Assembly (NCBI GenBank): GCA_964480635.1
Contig: CAYZQE010000077.1
Location: 1 to 11,632 of the forward strand
DNA from: CAYZQE01 sp964480635
GTDB taxonomy: Bacteria > Pseudomonadota > Gammaproteobacteria > GCA-001735895
Length of the DNA: 11,632 bases
Direction of reading: 5' to 3'
Shown here: piece after piece, positions 1-7,475 of the stretch
How the letters are laid out: each line of letters opens with the position of its first letter
Position numbering within the stretch: position 1 is the first letter of the stretch
Notes under the pieces: generated by a model
Databases searched by the model: none
The model's input: the letters and a program-made list of their open reading frames with translations, nothing else
What the model was told of the DNA's origin: nothing
Made by a program: the position numbers and the translations under genes

Positions 1-1086
1 GGTTTCTTTGCGTGACCTATCGCCTTTATACATAGCACCAATTTGTGACACACTGACATGGCTTTCATCTATAAATAACAATGCATTATCGGGTAAGTAA
101 TCAAATAGTGTTGGTGGCGGCTCGCCCGGTTTACGGCCTGATAAATAACGCGAATAATTTTCTATGCCACTGCAATAACCCAGCTCCATCATCATTTCAA
201 TGTCGTAATTTACGCGTTGCTCTAAACGCTGTAATTCTACTAATTTATTTAAATCTTTAAATTGCTCTAAGCGTTCTTGTAATTCGACTTTGATAGGCTC
301 TAGTGATGCTAAAATGGTTTCTCTTGGGGTCACATAATGGGTTTTAGGGTAAACCGTTAATCGTTTTACTTTTCGTAATACTTCACCCGTTAATGGGTCA
401 AAATAACTCAAGTTCTCTATTTCATCATCAAACAATTCAATACGCACAGCTTCATGATCTGACTCTGCTGGATGAATGTCGATGACTTCACCGCGAACTC
501 TATAAGTACCACGTTTAAGCTCTAAATCATTACGAGTATATTGAATATCAGCTAAGCGTTTTAATATATCACGTTGATTGATGACATCACCAACGACCAT
601 ATGCAGCATCATACTGAGATAAGATGTTGGGTCGCCTAAACCATAGATGGCGGAGACCGAAGCGACAATTATCGTGTCCGATCGCTCTAATAGTGATTTA
701 GTCGCCGATAAGCGCATTTGTTCTATATGATCATTAATTGACGCATCTTTTTCAATAAAGGTATCCGAAGTGGGCACATAAGCTTCTGGCTGATAATAAT
801 CATAATATGAAACAAAATACTGCACCGAGTTATTAGGAAAAAACTCTTTCATCTCACCAAATAGCTGCGCTGCTAAGGTTTTATTATGCGCCATGATAAT
901 GGCAGGACGCCCTGTTTCCTTAATAATATTAGCCATGGTAAATGTTTTACCAGACCCCGTAACGCCTAATAAAGTTTGATGCAATAAACCATTATCTAAA
1001 CCCTCAAGTAACGATTTTATTGCATTGGGTTGATCTCCAGCAGGTTCATATTGAGACACAAGATCAAATGACTTATCGCTTGGCAT
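1..1086 (-). CDS. uvrB: UvrABC excinuclease subunit B (N-terminal 362 residues; runs off the left edge)
   Basis: UvrB is the damage-verifying helicase-like subunit of nucleotide excision repair; it is loaded on DNA by UvrA and recruits UvrC. The frame is open from an ATG at 1086-1084 to the window edge, giving 362 of the roughly 670 residues usual for the family. Visible landmarks are Walker A GVTGSGKT (about residues 41-48), the tyrosine-rich beta-hairpin YYDYYQPEAYVP (94-105) whose tyrosines pry the DNA strands apart, and the Walker B/DEAD-like DESH (340-343), followed by the conserved segment QIGAMYKGDR. The C-terminal helicase half and UvrC-binding tail lie outside the window. The gene is divergent from the aminotransferase, with a 108-bp gap. 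I see no convincing Shine-Dalgarno before the ATG and no recognisable LexA box, although uvrB is SOS-controlled in E. coli. Identity is secure; the start is likely because the N-terminus matches the usual family opening. Confidence 0.97.
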   Translation of the reverse strand, partial: MPSDKSFDLVSQYEPAGDQPNAIKSLLEGLDNGLLHQTLLGVTGSGKTFTMANIIKETGRPAIIMAHNKTLAAQLFGEMKEFFPNNSVQYFVSYYDYYQPEAYVPTSDTFIEKDASINDHIEQMRLSATKSLLERSDTIIVASVSAIYGLGDPTSYLSMMLHMVVGDVINQRDILKRLADIQYTRNDLELKRGTYRVRGEVIDIHPAESDHEAVRIELFDDEIENLSYFDPLTGEVLRKVKRLTVYPKTHYVTPRETILASLEPIKVELQERLEQFKDLNKLVELQRLEQRVNYDIEMMMELGYCSGIENYSRYLSGRKPGEPPPTLFDYLPDNALLFIDESHVSVSQIGAMYKGDRSRKET

Positions 1087-1137
1087 ATAGTTAGACTAAA
1101 AATTAATAACAGAACGCTGAATTTTAACATATTTTTC

Positions 1138-1165
1138 TTTACACCATAGTTAATGACGCTATGAT
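1138..1165 (+). promoter_or_regulatory. Predicted sigma70 promoter for the aminotransferase gene
   Basis: TTTACA (1138-1143) and TATGAT (1160-1165) are separated by 16 bp. Each differs from the sigma70 consensus hexamer by one base. Transcription would start near 1172, leaving a leader of about 23 nt before the GTG at 1195. This is a prediction from sequence only. Confidence 0.5.
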
Positions 1166-1194
1166 TTAGATATCTTATTGTTATTCATAAAATC

Positions 1195-2382
1195 GTGAAA
1201 ATTAATTTATCAGATCGTGTTCAAGCCATTAAACCCTCACCCACTTTAGCGGTGAGTAATTTAGCGGCTCAATTAAAAGCTCAAGGTCGAGACATTATTG
1301 GCTTAGGTGCCGGTGAGCCTGATTTTGATACCCCAGAACATATTAAACAATTTGCCATTGAAGCTATTAATAATGGTGAAACCAAATATACCGCTGTAGA
1401 CGGTACTCCAGCTTTAAAACAAGCCATTATTAATAAATTTAAAAACGATAATGGTCTTGATTATAAGGCTGAGCAAATTTTAGTGTCTAGCGGTGGCAAA
1501 CAAAGTTTTTATAATTTATGCCAAGCATTATTAAATGCAGGCGATGAGGTTATTATTCCTGCACCTTATTGGGTATCTTATCCCGATATGGTTATTTTAG
1601 CTGATGCAGTACCTGTTATTGCACAAGCGGGTATAGAAACGAACTTTAAAATCACTGCTAAGCTATTAGAACAATCAATGACTGATAAGACCCGTTTAGT
1701 GGTGTTAACTAGCCCTTCTAACCCAACAGGCGTTGCTTATTCTAAAGCTGAACTATTAGAGCTGGCTCACGTTTTATTGAAACACCCTCAAGTGTTAGTC
1801 GCGACTGATGATATGTATGAACATATTTTATGGACAGAAGAATCATTTAACAATATTTTAACCGTCTGCCCAGAGTTATATGACCAGTGCATTGTATTAA
1901 ACGGCGTATCGAAAGCCTACTCAATGACCGGTTGGCGCATTGGTTATTGTGCAGGCCCTATTAATTTAATTAAAGCAATGAAAAAAATTCAATCGCAAAG
2001 CACTTCAAATCCATCATCAATTTCTCAAGCCGCTGCAACGGCTGCTTTAAGTGGTGACCAAAGCTGCGTTAAAACCATGCTGGTGTCTTTTAAAGAGCGC
2101 CATGACTATGTGCTTAAAACATTAAATACCATTAAGCATATTGAATGCATTGCTTCTGATGGTACGTTTTACGCCTTCCCTAAAATACAATCGTTTATAG
2201 ATGCTAACCCAAATTTAAATAACGATGTTGATGCCGCTAATTTATTGTTAGATAAGGTAGGTGTTGCTGTTGTTCCTGGCTCTGCTTTTGGTGCAGAAGG
2301 CTATATGCGTATTTCTTACGCCACCAGCATGGGAAATTTAGAACAAGCCTTAGCTCGCATTAAATCTGTCTTTGAAGCATAG
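1195..2382 (+). CDS. Pyridoxal-phosphate aminotransferase, aspartate aminotransferase type (class I, subgroup Ib-like)
   Basis: This is a 395-residue fold-type I PLP aminotransferase, most like prokaryotic aspartate aminotransferases (aspartate + 2-oxoglutarate to oxaloacetate + glutamate); it would act in the cytoplasm. The opening LSDRVQAIKPSPTLAVS is characteristic of the subgroup. Also visible are GAGEPDFDTP (38-47), SNPTG with the cofactor-contacting Asn (175-179), the Asp/Tyr pair in DDMYEH (205-210), the Schiff-base lysine in NGVSKAYSMTGWRIGY (Lys240), and the substrate-carboxylate arginine in YMRISYA (about Arg372). Length is normal. The GTG start at 1195 is supported by the family N-terminus and by the lack of an earlier in-frame start that fits, but no Shine-Dalgarno precedes it. 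Some members use prephenate or other amino acids, so exact substrate preference is open. It is transcribed away from uvrB, a neighbourhood I recall from other gammaproteobacteria. Confidence 0.92.
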   Translation: MKINLSDRVQAIKPSPTLAVSNLAAQLKAQGRDIIGLGAGEPDFDTPEHIKQFAIEAINNGETKYTAVDGTPALKQAIINKFKNDNGLDYKAEQILVSSGGKQSFYNLCQALLNAGDEVIIPAPYWVSYPDMVILADAVPVIAQAGIETNFKITAKLLEQSMTDKTRLVVLTSPSNPTGVAYSKAELLELAHVLLKHPQVLVATDDMYEHILWTEESFNNILTVCPELYDQCIVLNGVSKAYSMTGWRIGYCAGPINLIKAMKKIQSQSTSNPSSISQAAATAALSGDQSCVKTMLVSFKERHDYVLKTLNTIKHIECIASDGTFYAFPKIQSFIDANPNLNNDVDAANLLLDKVGVAVVPGSAFGAEGYMRISYATSMGNLEQALARIKSVFEA

Positions 2383-2387
2383 CGTTT

Positions 2388-2409
2388 ATTTATAGCCCCA
2401 TCTATAAAT
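2388..2409 (+). terminator. Weak hairpin after the aminotransferase gene
   Basis: ATTTATAG (2388-2395) and CTATAAAT (2402-2409) form an 8-bp AT-rich stem with a 6-nt loop, six bases after the stop codon. No T-run follows, and its right arm touches the -35 box of the next promoter. It could be a weak terminator or chance. Confidence 0.25.
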
Positions 2410-2437
2410 TGACTATTAGCAAACTCTAATATATAAT
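2409..2437 (+). promoter_or_regulatory. Strong predicted sigma70 promoter for the DUF2892 gene
   Basis: TTGACT (2409-2414) and a perfect TATAAT (2432-2437) are separated by exactly 17 bp, only one base away from the full consensus. Transcription should start near 2444, about 29 nt before the ATG at 2473. The small gene downstream is therefore probably transcribed on its own at a high basal level. Confidence 0.8.
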
Positions 2438-2472
2438 GCGCCGCATATTTTAATCAATGTGGAGCATATCTT

Positions 2473-2679
2473 ATGAGTATCGAACGTACAGTTTTAGCAA
2501 TTGCCGGTTTAATGGTTTTTATCACTGCTGGTTTAGGTCACTATTACCATGAAAACTTTTTATTTTTAACGGCCTTTGTTGGTGTTAACTTATTTCAATC
2601 GGCATTTACAGGTTTTTGCCCATTAGCTATGATTTTAAAAGCTATTGGTTTGAAATCAGATGCTGAGCAAGCAGCATAA
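2473..2679 (+). CDS. Small inner-membrane protein, DUF2892 (YgaP-like transmembrane domain)
   Basis: A 68-residue protein with two hydrophobic helices, roughly residues 6-22 and 28-55, joined by a short polar turn (GHYYHEN). The second helix carries the signature NLFQSAFTGFCPLAMIL, which is diagnostic of the DUF2892/YgaP-type membrane domain. In E. coli YgaP a similar two-helix segment follows a rhodanese domain; here the helices stand alone, as is common in marine proteobacteria. The single Cys sits in FTGFCPL, the conserved position. The molecular role is not established, though relatives are often near sulfur-transfer or thiol genes. A good Shine-Dalgarno (GGAG, 2461-2464) lies 8 nt before the ATG, in contrast to most genes here. 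The strong promoter upstream and palindrome downstream suggest a monocistronic unit. Confidence 0.9.
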   Translation: MSIERTVLAIAGLMVFITAGLGHYYHENFLFLTAFVGVNLFQSAFTGFCPLAMILKAIGLKSDAEQAA

Positions 2680-2688
2680 AATAAATTG

Positions 2689-2723
2689 CATCTGTTGTGA
2701 TGACTGAGTCATCACAACAGATG
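2689..2723. terminator. Perfect 17-bp-arm palindrome, probable bidirectional terminator
   Basis: The arms 2689-2705 and 2707-2723 are exact reverse complements separated by a single G, so transcripts from either strand can fold into a long hairpin with a tight turn. It lies 9 bp after the DUF2892 stop and 51 bp from the end of the convergent ppsR, the position expected of a shared terminator. There is no strong T-run on the + strand; on the - strand it is followed by a moderately T-rich stretch. A termination role is inferred from position and stability. Confidence 0.65.
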
Positions 2724-2774
2724 GCTAAGTCATTCTTCGTTTAATTCCTTTAGCACTATCCCCTCTTCTCTAAA

Positions 2775-3593
2775 TTAAATTCGATGCAAACCTTCTTTTG
2801 CAACAATTTTCGTGGCTATCTCTTCTACTGACATTGAAACCGTATTTATAAACTGTATGCCATGTTGTAAAAACATCGCTTCAACGGCTTTAATTTCAAA
2901 CTTACATTGATCTAAACTGGCATATCGGCTGTCTGGCATACGTTCTTGTCGTATATGGTGTAAACGCATCGCTTCGGTGGTTAATCCAAAACATTTGTCT
3001 TTATGCTGCCTTAAAATATCAGGCAAACGCTCACTGTCCATCTCCTCTTCTGTGATTGGGTAATTAGCCGCTTTGATACCAAATTGTAATGCCATATATA
3101 AACTAGTCGGTGTTTTTCCTGAACGCGATACGCCTAATAAAATAACATCAGCCTTTGAATAATGCTTTGCTCTTAAACCGTCATCATGAAGTAATGAAAA
3201 ATCAACGGCTTCGATTCGTTCATCATATATTTTCTCGTCTTTAATGCGATGTGAAGCCGATGCGCTCACATGATGCTGGGCACATAACTCTTTTTCTAAG
3301 GATGGTAAAAACAATTCAAAGGTATCAAGCACTAAAGCACCGCTTTCTTTGATGATGGCCATAACCTCAGCATCAATAATCGTGCTAATCACTATGGGCT
3401 TGATGCCTGACCTTTCAAATTCTTTAGTGATTTTGGTCACTGCTTTTTTTGCTTTTTTTATATTATCAATAAAAGGTATTGTCGTTTGCTCAATTAATTG
3501 ATCTTCAAATTGGGCTAATAAGCTCTGACCCAAGGTTTCAGATGTTATAGCTGTACGGTTTGATAAAAAAAAAGCCATTCTATTGTTGTTCAT
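2775..3593 (-). CDS. ppsR: PEP synthase regulatory protein (bifunctional kinase / pyrophosphorylase, DUF299 family)
   Basis: PpsR switches PEP synthase off by ADP-dependent phosphorylation of a threonine two residues before its catalytic histidine, and switches it back on by phosphate-dependent removal that yields pyrophosphate. The 272-residue length matches the family. Visible features are the P-loop GVSRSGKTPTSLYMA (154-168), the following FGIKAANYP block, the RYAS segment and the C-terminal SVEEIATKI. The N-terminal signature, usually close to SDGTAIT or SDGTGIT, reads SNRTAIT here (residues 11-17), so the Asp and Gly are replaced; the rest is intact. The gene is divergent from its target ppsA, with an 82-bp gap. 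A weak AAGG precedes the ATG. The reaction is known for the family; only the motif match is seen here. Confidence 0.93.
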   Translation of the reverse strand: MNNNRMAFFLSNRTAITSETLGQSLLAQFEDQLIEQTTIPFIDNIKKAKKAVTKITKEFERSGIKPIVISTIIDAEVMAIIKESGALVLDTFELFLPSLEKELCAQHHVSASASHRIKDEKIYDERIEAVDFSLLHDDGLRAKHYSKADVILLGVSRSGKTPTSLYMALQFGIKAANYPITEEEMDSERLPDILRQHKDKCFGLTTEAMRLHHIRQERMPDSRYASLDQCKFEIKAVEAMFLQHGIQFINTVSMSVEEIATKIVAKEGLHRI

Positions 3594-3634
3594 AATAACC
3601 TTATCAGTAAAAAATTAGTTTATTTATTGTCTGC

Positions 3635-3670
3635 TTATACTAGTATAAAAACTATCAATATAACTAGTTA
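3635..3670. promoter_or_regulatory. Two palindromes between divergent ppsR and ppsA (candidate operator/promoter)
   Basis: A perfect 14-bp palindrome, TTATACTAGTATAA (3635-3648), and a perfect 10-bp palindrome, TAACTAGTTA (3661-3670), share the core ACTAGT; their centres are 24 bp apart. The first contains a TATACT -10-like hexamer on both strands (3636-3641 on +, 3642-3647 on -), so it may be overlapping divergent -10 boxes, a dimer-binding operator, or both. No good -35 box is evident for either direction. The second palindrome ends five bases before the ppsA ATG. Confidence 0.4.
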
Positions 3671-3675
3671 AAACC

Positions 3676-6042
3676 ATGAAAAATACAATTATAGATTTAA
3701 ACAACGTCGGTATGGCAGATGTCGAAACTGTCGGTGGCAAAAACGCCTCTTTAGGCGAGATGATTAAACACTTAAGTTCACTAGGTGTCGATGTGCCAGG
3801 TGGCTTTGCAACGACGGCTGAAGTCTTTAGGCAATTTCTTAAAAACGCCAATATTGATAAAAAAATCAATGAATTACTCGTTAAATTAGATGTTGAAGAT
3901 GTTAATGCACTTGCCAAAGCAGGTAAAAAGGTACGTCAATGGGTGCTTGATGCTGAATTACCCGAACAACTCACTAAAGATATTACATCTGCTTATCAAG
4001 CAATGAGCATAAAAGGCGTCGATGCCAAAGTAGCGGTTCGCTCTTCTGCAACCGCAGAAGATTTACCCGATGCTTCTTTTGCAGGGCAACAAGAGACCTA
4101 CCTAAATATTCAAGGCATTGAACAAGTGATGTTATCGGTCAAAATGGTCTTTGCATCACTTTATAATGACCGCGCTATCTCTTACCGTGTACACCAAGGG
4201 TTTGAACACAGCGAAGTGGCGTTATCAGCTGGCATTCAAATGATGGTGCGTAGTGACTTAGCGGCAAGTGGCGTTATGTTTAGCATTGACACCGAATCTG
4301 GTTTTGACCAAGTGGTCTTTATAACCAGTAGCTATGGCTTAGGTGAAACCGTTGTTCAAGGCGCGGTGAACCCTGATGAATTTTATGCGTATAAAAAACC
4401 ATTTAATAATCAATATCAAATACTGCAAAAGACTCTCGGCAGTAAAAAAATAAAAATGATTTATGACGATCATACTGATCCTCAAAAAGCCATTCAAACG
4501 GTTGAAGTTGATAAAAATGACCAGCTTCATTTTTCTTTAAATGATGAAGACATTCAACAGCTTGCTAAAATGGCCTGCACCATCGAAGATCACTATAAAC
4601 GCCCTATGGATATAGAATGGGCTAAAGATGGCCTAGATGGAAAGTTGTATATCGTACAAGCAAGGCCAGAGACTGTTCAATCACGAAGTAACAAACAATC
4701 CATTGAGCGTTATCAATTAAAACAAGAGCATACGGCACTTATTGAAGGCCGCGCTGTTGGTAACAAAATTGGTCAAGGCGTTGGTAAAGTGCTTAAAGAC
4801 ATTTCACAAATGGATTTAATCAATGAAGGTGATGTATTAATAACGGATATGACCGACCCCGATTGGGAGCCGATTATGAAAAAGGCTAGTGCCATTGTGA
4901 CCAATAGAGGAGGCCGCACCTGCCATGCAGCCATTATTGCACGAGAAATGGGTATACCCGCCCTTGTCGGTACTGGCGATGCTACAGATGTGCTAAAAAA
5001 TGGCGAAGATTACACCGTCTCTTGTGCCGAAGGCGATACGGGTTATGTTTACAGCGGGATTTGTGAATTTGAACATTCCATTCATGAGTTTGGCAATATG
5101 CCAGAAATCCCGGTTAAAGTGATGATGAATATTGGTAACCCAGAACGGGCTTTTAGCTTTGCCCAATTACCCAATGAAGGGATAGGCCTTGCTCGGTTAG
5201 AGTTTATTATTAATAAAATGATTGGCATTCACCCTAAAGCCCTGCTTAATTTTGACGATTTGGATGATGACCTACAAGAAACCATTAACCAACGCATTAC
5301 CGCATATGACTCCCCTGTTGATTATTACATTAATCGCTTAGCTGAAGGTATTTCCACATTGGCTGCTGCTTTTAACCCAAAGCGCGTCATTGTGCGTATG
5401 TCTGACTTTAAATCGAATGAATATGCACACCTAATTGGTGGCACGCTTTACGAGCCAGTTGAAGAAAACCCCATGATTGGTTATCGCGGTACATCACGTT
5501 ATATTAACCCAGATTTTCGCGATTGTTTTGAACTTGAATGTAAAGCGATGTTAAAAGTTCGTAATGACATGGGCTTTCGTAATGTCGCTATTATGATTCC
5601 TTTTGTACGAACACTTGAAGAAGCAGCGTCTGTCATTGAAATTTTAAAAGGTTTTGGCTTAGAACGAGGTAAAGATGGCTTAGAAATCATCATGATGTGT
5701 GAAATTCCATCCAACGTTATTTTAGCCGAAGAGTTTTTAGAATACTTTGATGGCTTCTCAATAGGCTCTAACGATTTAACACAATTAACGTTAGGTTTAG
5801 ACCGAGATTCAGGCTTAATTGCACATTCGTTTGATGAACGTAACCCAGCCGTATTAAAACTCATTAGTGATGCGATTAAAGCCTGCAAAAAACAAAATAA
5901 ATACGTTGGCATATGCGGTCAAGGCCCGTCTGACCACCCTGACCTTGCAAAATGGTTATTAGAACAAGGCATTGATAGCGTATCACTAAACCCTGACACG
6001 GTTATTGAAACATGGTTATTTATGGCTGACCAAGTCGAATAA
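3676..6042 (+). CDS. ppsA: Phosphoenolpyruvate synthase (pyruvate, water dikinase)
   Basis: PpsA converts pyruvate + ATP + water to PEP + AMP + phosphate, the entry to gluconeogenesis from three-carbon compounds. The 788 residues compare with about 792 in E. coli. Domains in order are an N-terminal ATP-grasp/pyruvate-binding part (about 1-335; VGGKNASLGEM at 19-29, VRSSATAEDLPDASFAGQQ at 121-139), the swivelling phosphohistidine domain with GGRTCHAA (catalytic His417), and a C-terminal TIM-barrel PEP/pyruvate domain ending with GICGQGPSDHPD (catalytic Cys747). Thr415 is the residue expected to be phosphorylated by PpsR, encoded divergently. The ATG at 3676 gives the normal N-terminus, but no Shine-Dalgarno is visible. 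The MBL-fold gene follows 28 bp after the stop on the same strand, so ppsA may head a longer transcription unit. Confidence 0.96.
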   Translation: MKNTIIDLNNVGMADVETVGGKNASLGEMIKHLSSLGVDVPGGFATTAEVFRQFLKNANIDKKINELLVKLDVEDVNALAKAGKKVRQWVLDAELPEQLTKDITSAYQAMSIKGVDAKVAVRSSATAEDLPDASFAGQQETYLNIQGIEQVMLSVKMVFASLYNDRAISYRVHQGFEHSEVALSAGIQMMVRSDLAASGVMFSIDTESGFDQVVFITSSYGLGETVVQGAVNPDEFYAYKKPFNNQYQILQKTLGSKKIKMIYDDHTDPQKAIQTVEVDKNDQLHFSLNDEDIQQLAKMACTIEDHYKRPMDIEWAKDGLDGKLYIVQARPETVQSRSNKQSIERYQLKQEHTALIEGRAVGNKIGQGVGKVLKDISQMDLINEGDVLITDMTDPDWEPIMKKASAIVTNRGGRTCHAAIIAREMGIPALVGTGDATDVLKNGEDYTVSCAEGDTGYVYSGICEFEHSIHEFGNMPEIPVKVMMNIGNPERAFSFAQLPNEGIGLARLEFIINKMIGIHPKALLNFDDLDDDLQETINQRITAYDSPVDYYINRLAEGISTLAAAFNPKRVIVRMSDFKSNEYAHLIGGTLYEPVEENPMIGYRGTSRYINPDFRDCFELECKAMLKVRNDMGFRNVAIMIPFVRTLEEAASVIEILKGFGLERGKDGLEIIMMCEIPSNVILAEEFLEYFDGFSIGSNDLTQLTLGLDRDSGLIAHSFDERNPAVLKLISDAIKACKKQNKYVGICGQGPSDHPDLAKWLLEQGIDSVSLNPDTVIETWLFMADQVE

Positions 6043-6070
6043 TTTACTTTAATATAAAACCCTTACACAG

Positions 6071-7021
6071 ATGATAAAACTAAGCGCTTATTCAAATGGC
6101 ATCTATCGTTTAGATGCCGAATACATTGAAGATGAAATCGCGGCTGTCTATTTTATTGTAGAAGGTCATGATGTCGCTATCATCGAAGTGACTAGCAGTC
6201 ATTGTGTCCCATTAATTTTAGCGGCTCTGGCACAATTACAATTTAAACCAGAGCATGTTAAGTATATTATTCCAACGCATATTCATTTAGACCATACCAG
6301 TGGCTGTGGCTCGTTATTACAACACTGCCCTAATGCAACAGTGCTTGTTGATCCTCGTGGTTTAAAGCACTTAATCGACCCATCTAAACTTATTGCTGGT
6401 GCTAGTGCTGTCTATGGCGAACAAAAACTAAAAGATTTATATGGCGACATTATCCCCATTGATAAAAATAGAATACGCGCACAAAATCATCAAACCTCTG
6501 TGTTTTTAGGTCAAAGAGAATTATATTTTATCCATACCGAGGGTCATGCAAAGCATCATTTTTGCATCTTAGATAAAGTCAGCCAAAGTATTTTTGCAGG
6601 TGACACCTTTGGCTTAAGTTACCCGGCGTTAAATGCATTATCGAGCACCAATAAAAACTTTATTGTGATACCAACAACAACGCCCATTCACTTTGACCCT
6701 AAAGCATTAAAGCAATCAATCGCAATTATATTAGCGTTAAAACCAAACTCTATTTATCTCACCCATTTTGGACCCGTTGATCATATTGAATCTGCTTACT
6801 GCCAATTATTATTTTGGATCAGTTATTATGGTGGCCTAGCACATAATGCCGTTAAGGATAAAAACGCTAGCGAAGACTATTTCTACCAGTCAATACTCAA
6901 AACAACTCAAGACATTTACGCCGCCAGTCACGCCCTATCAAGTAACGATATTGAAGCTTATTTAGCATATGATTTACACCTTAATGCTCAAGGCCTTTAC
7001 CACTATAGTCAAACATTATGA
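6071..7021 (+). CDS. MBL-fold metallo-hydrolase of unknown substrate
   Basis: A 316-residue metallo-beta-lactamase-fold protein without a signal peptide, so probably cytoplasmic. All expected metal ligands of a dinuclear site are present: HIHLDH (His70, His72, Asp74, His75), His159 in TEGHAKHH, Asp178 in FAGDTF, and His232 in LTHFGP. The wider pattern (N-terminal YRLDAEYIEDEIAAVYFIVEG, later LTHFGPVDH) resembles the broad hydrolase group that includes glyoxalase II-like and related thioesterases, but I cannot assign a substrate. The C-terminal 80 residues or so are helical-looking and lack recognisable motifs. The gene overlaps nudJ by 4 bp (ATGA), which implies translational coupling. Upstream spacing to ppsA is 28 bp with no visible promoter and no clear Shine-Dalgarno. 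Confidence 0.85.
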   Translation: MIKLSAYSNGIYRLDAEYIEDEIAAVYFIVEGHDVAIIEVTSSHCVPLILAALAQLQFKPEHVKYIIPTHIHLDHTSGCGSLLQHCPNATVLVDPRGLKHLIDPSKLIAGASAVYGEQKLKDLYGDIIPIDKNRIRAQNHQTSVFLGQRELYFIHTEGHAKHHFCILDKVSQSIFAGDTFGLSYPALNALSSTNKNFIVIPTTTPIHFDPKALKQSIAIILALKPNSIYLTHFGPVDHIESAYCQLLFWISYYGGLAHNAVKDKNASEDYFYQSILKTTQDIYAASHALSSNDIEAYLAYDLHLNAQGLYHYSQTL

Positions 7022-7464
7022 CCCAACTTTGGCACCTTCACAGTACCGTTGCCTGCATTTGTGAGCAAAACGGTTTATTTCTCATGGTGCGCGAAACAAT
7101 CCATGGTAAAGCCGTTTATAACCAACCCGCAGGACATATCGAAGATAATGAAACCATCATCGAAGCCACGCTTCGAGAAACCTTAGAAGAAACAGCTCAT
7201 CGAGTTAAAGCAAATCATGTCACGGGGGTTTATCGGTATCGAATTTCTAGTGAATTAACCTTTATACGTTTTTCATTAGTGTGTGACCTCATCGAAAAAA
7301 CCAATCAATCTATTGATACCGACATAGACTCTGTCCATTGGCTTTCATATGCAGAAATTGTTAGTTTAAAAGACCAACTTCGTAGTCCTTTGGTGCTTAA
7401 AACCATTGATGATTATAGAAATGGCACCACTTATCCTTTATCGTTACTGGACAATAATTTCTAA
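7018..7464 (+). CDS. nudJ: Nudix hydrolase, NudJ-type phosphatase
   Basis: At 148 residues it is the size of E. coli NudJ (YmfB), which releases phosphate from nucleoside tri- and diphosphates and from thiamin-pyrimidine pyrophosphate (HMP-PP). NudJ-like features are HSTVACICE near the start, VRETIHGKAVYNQPAGH (24-40), and the C-terminal LRSPLVLKTIDDY. The Nudix box runs from Gly39 with Glu45 and the RExxEE core (Arg53, Glu54, Glu57, Glu58), so the metal-binding residues are kept. However, the final Gly of the box is Ala60 and the hydrophobic position after RE is Thr55, both deviations from the consensus. Position directly before mnmA and hflD matches the E. coli order and strengthens the name. 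It overlaps the MBL gene by 4 bp and ends 11 bp before mnmA. Confidence 0.88.
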   Translation: MTQLWHLHSTVACICEQNGLFLMVRETIHGKAVYNQPAGHIEDNETIIEATLRETLEETAHRVKANHVTGVYRYRISSELTFIRFSLVCDLIEKTNQSIDTDIDSVHWLSYAEIVSLKDQLRSPLVLKTIDDYRNGTTYPLSLLDNNF

Positions 7465-7475
7465 ATAACTTCTTT

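Noticed and set aside
1087..1165. LexA/SOS box for uvrB
   Set aside because: No CTGT-N8-ACAG-like palindrome is present; the only CTGT has no matching partner.
3624..3917. 97-residue open frame on the - strand across the ppsA start
   Set aside because: It overlaps the conserved N-terminus of ppsA and has the low-complexity Ser/Leu/Thr composition of an antisense shadow.
5499..5912. 137-residue open frame on the - strand inside ppsA
   Set aside because: It lies entirely within the conserved PEP/pyruvate-binding barrel of ppsA and shows no motif of its own.
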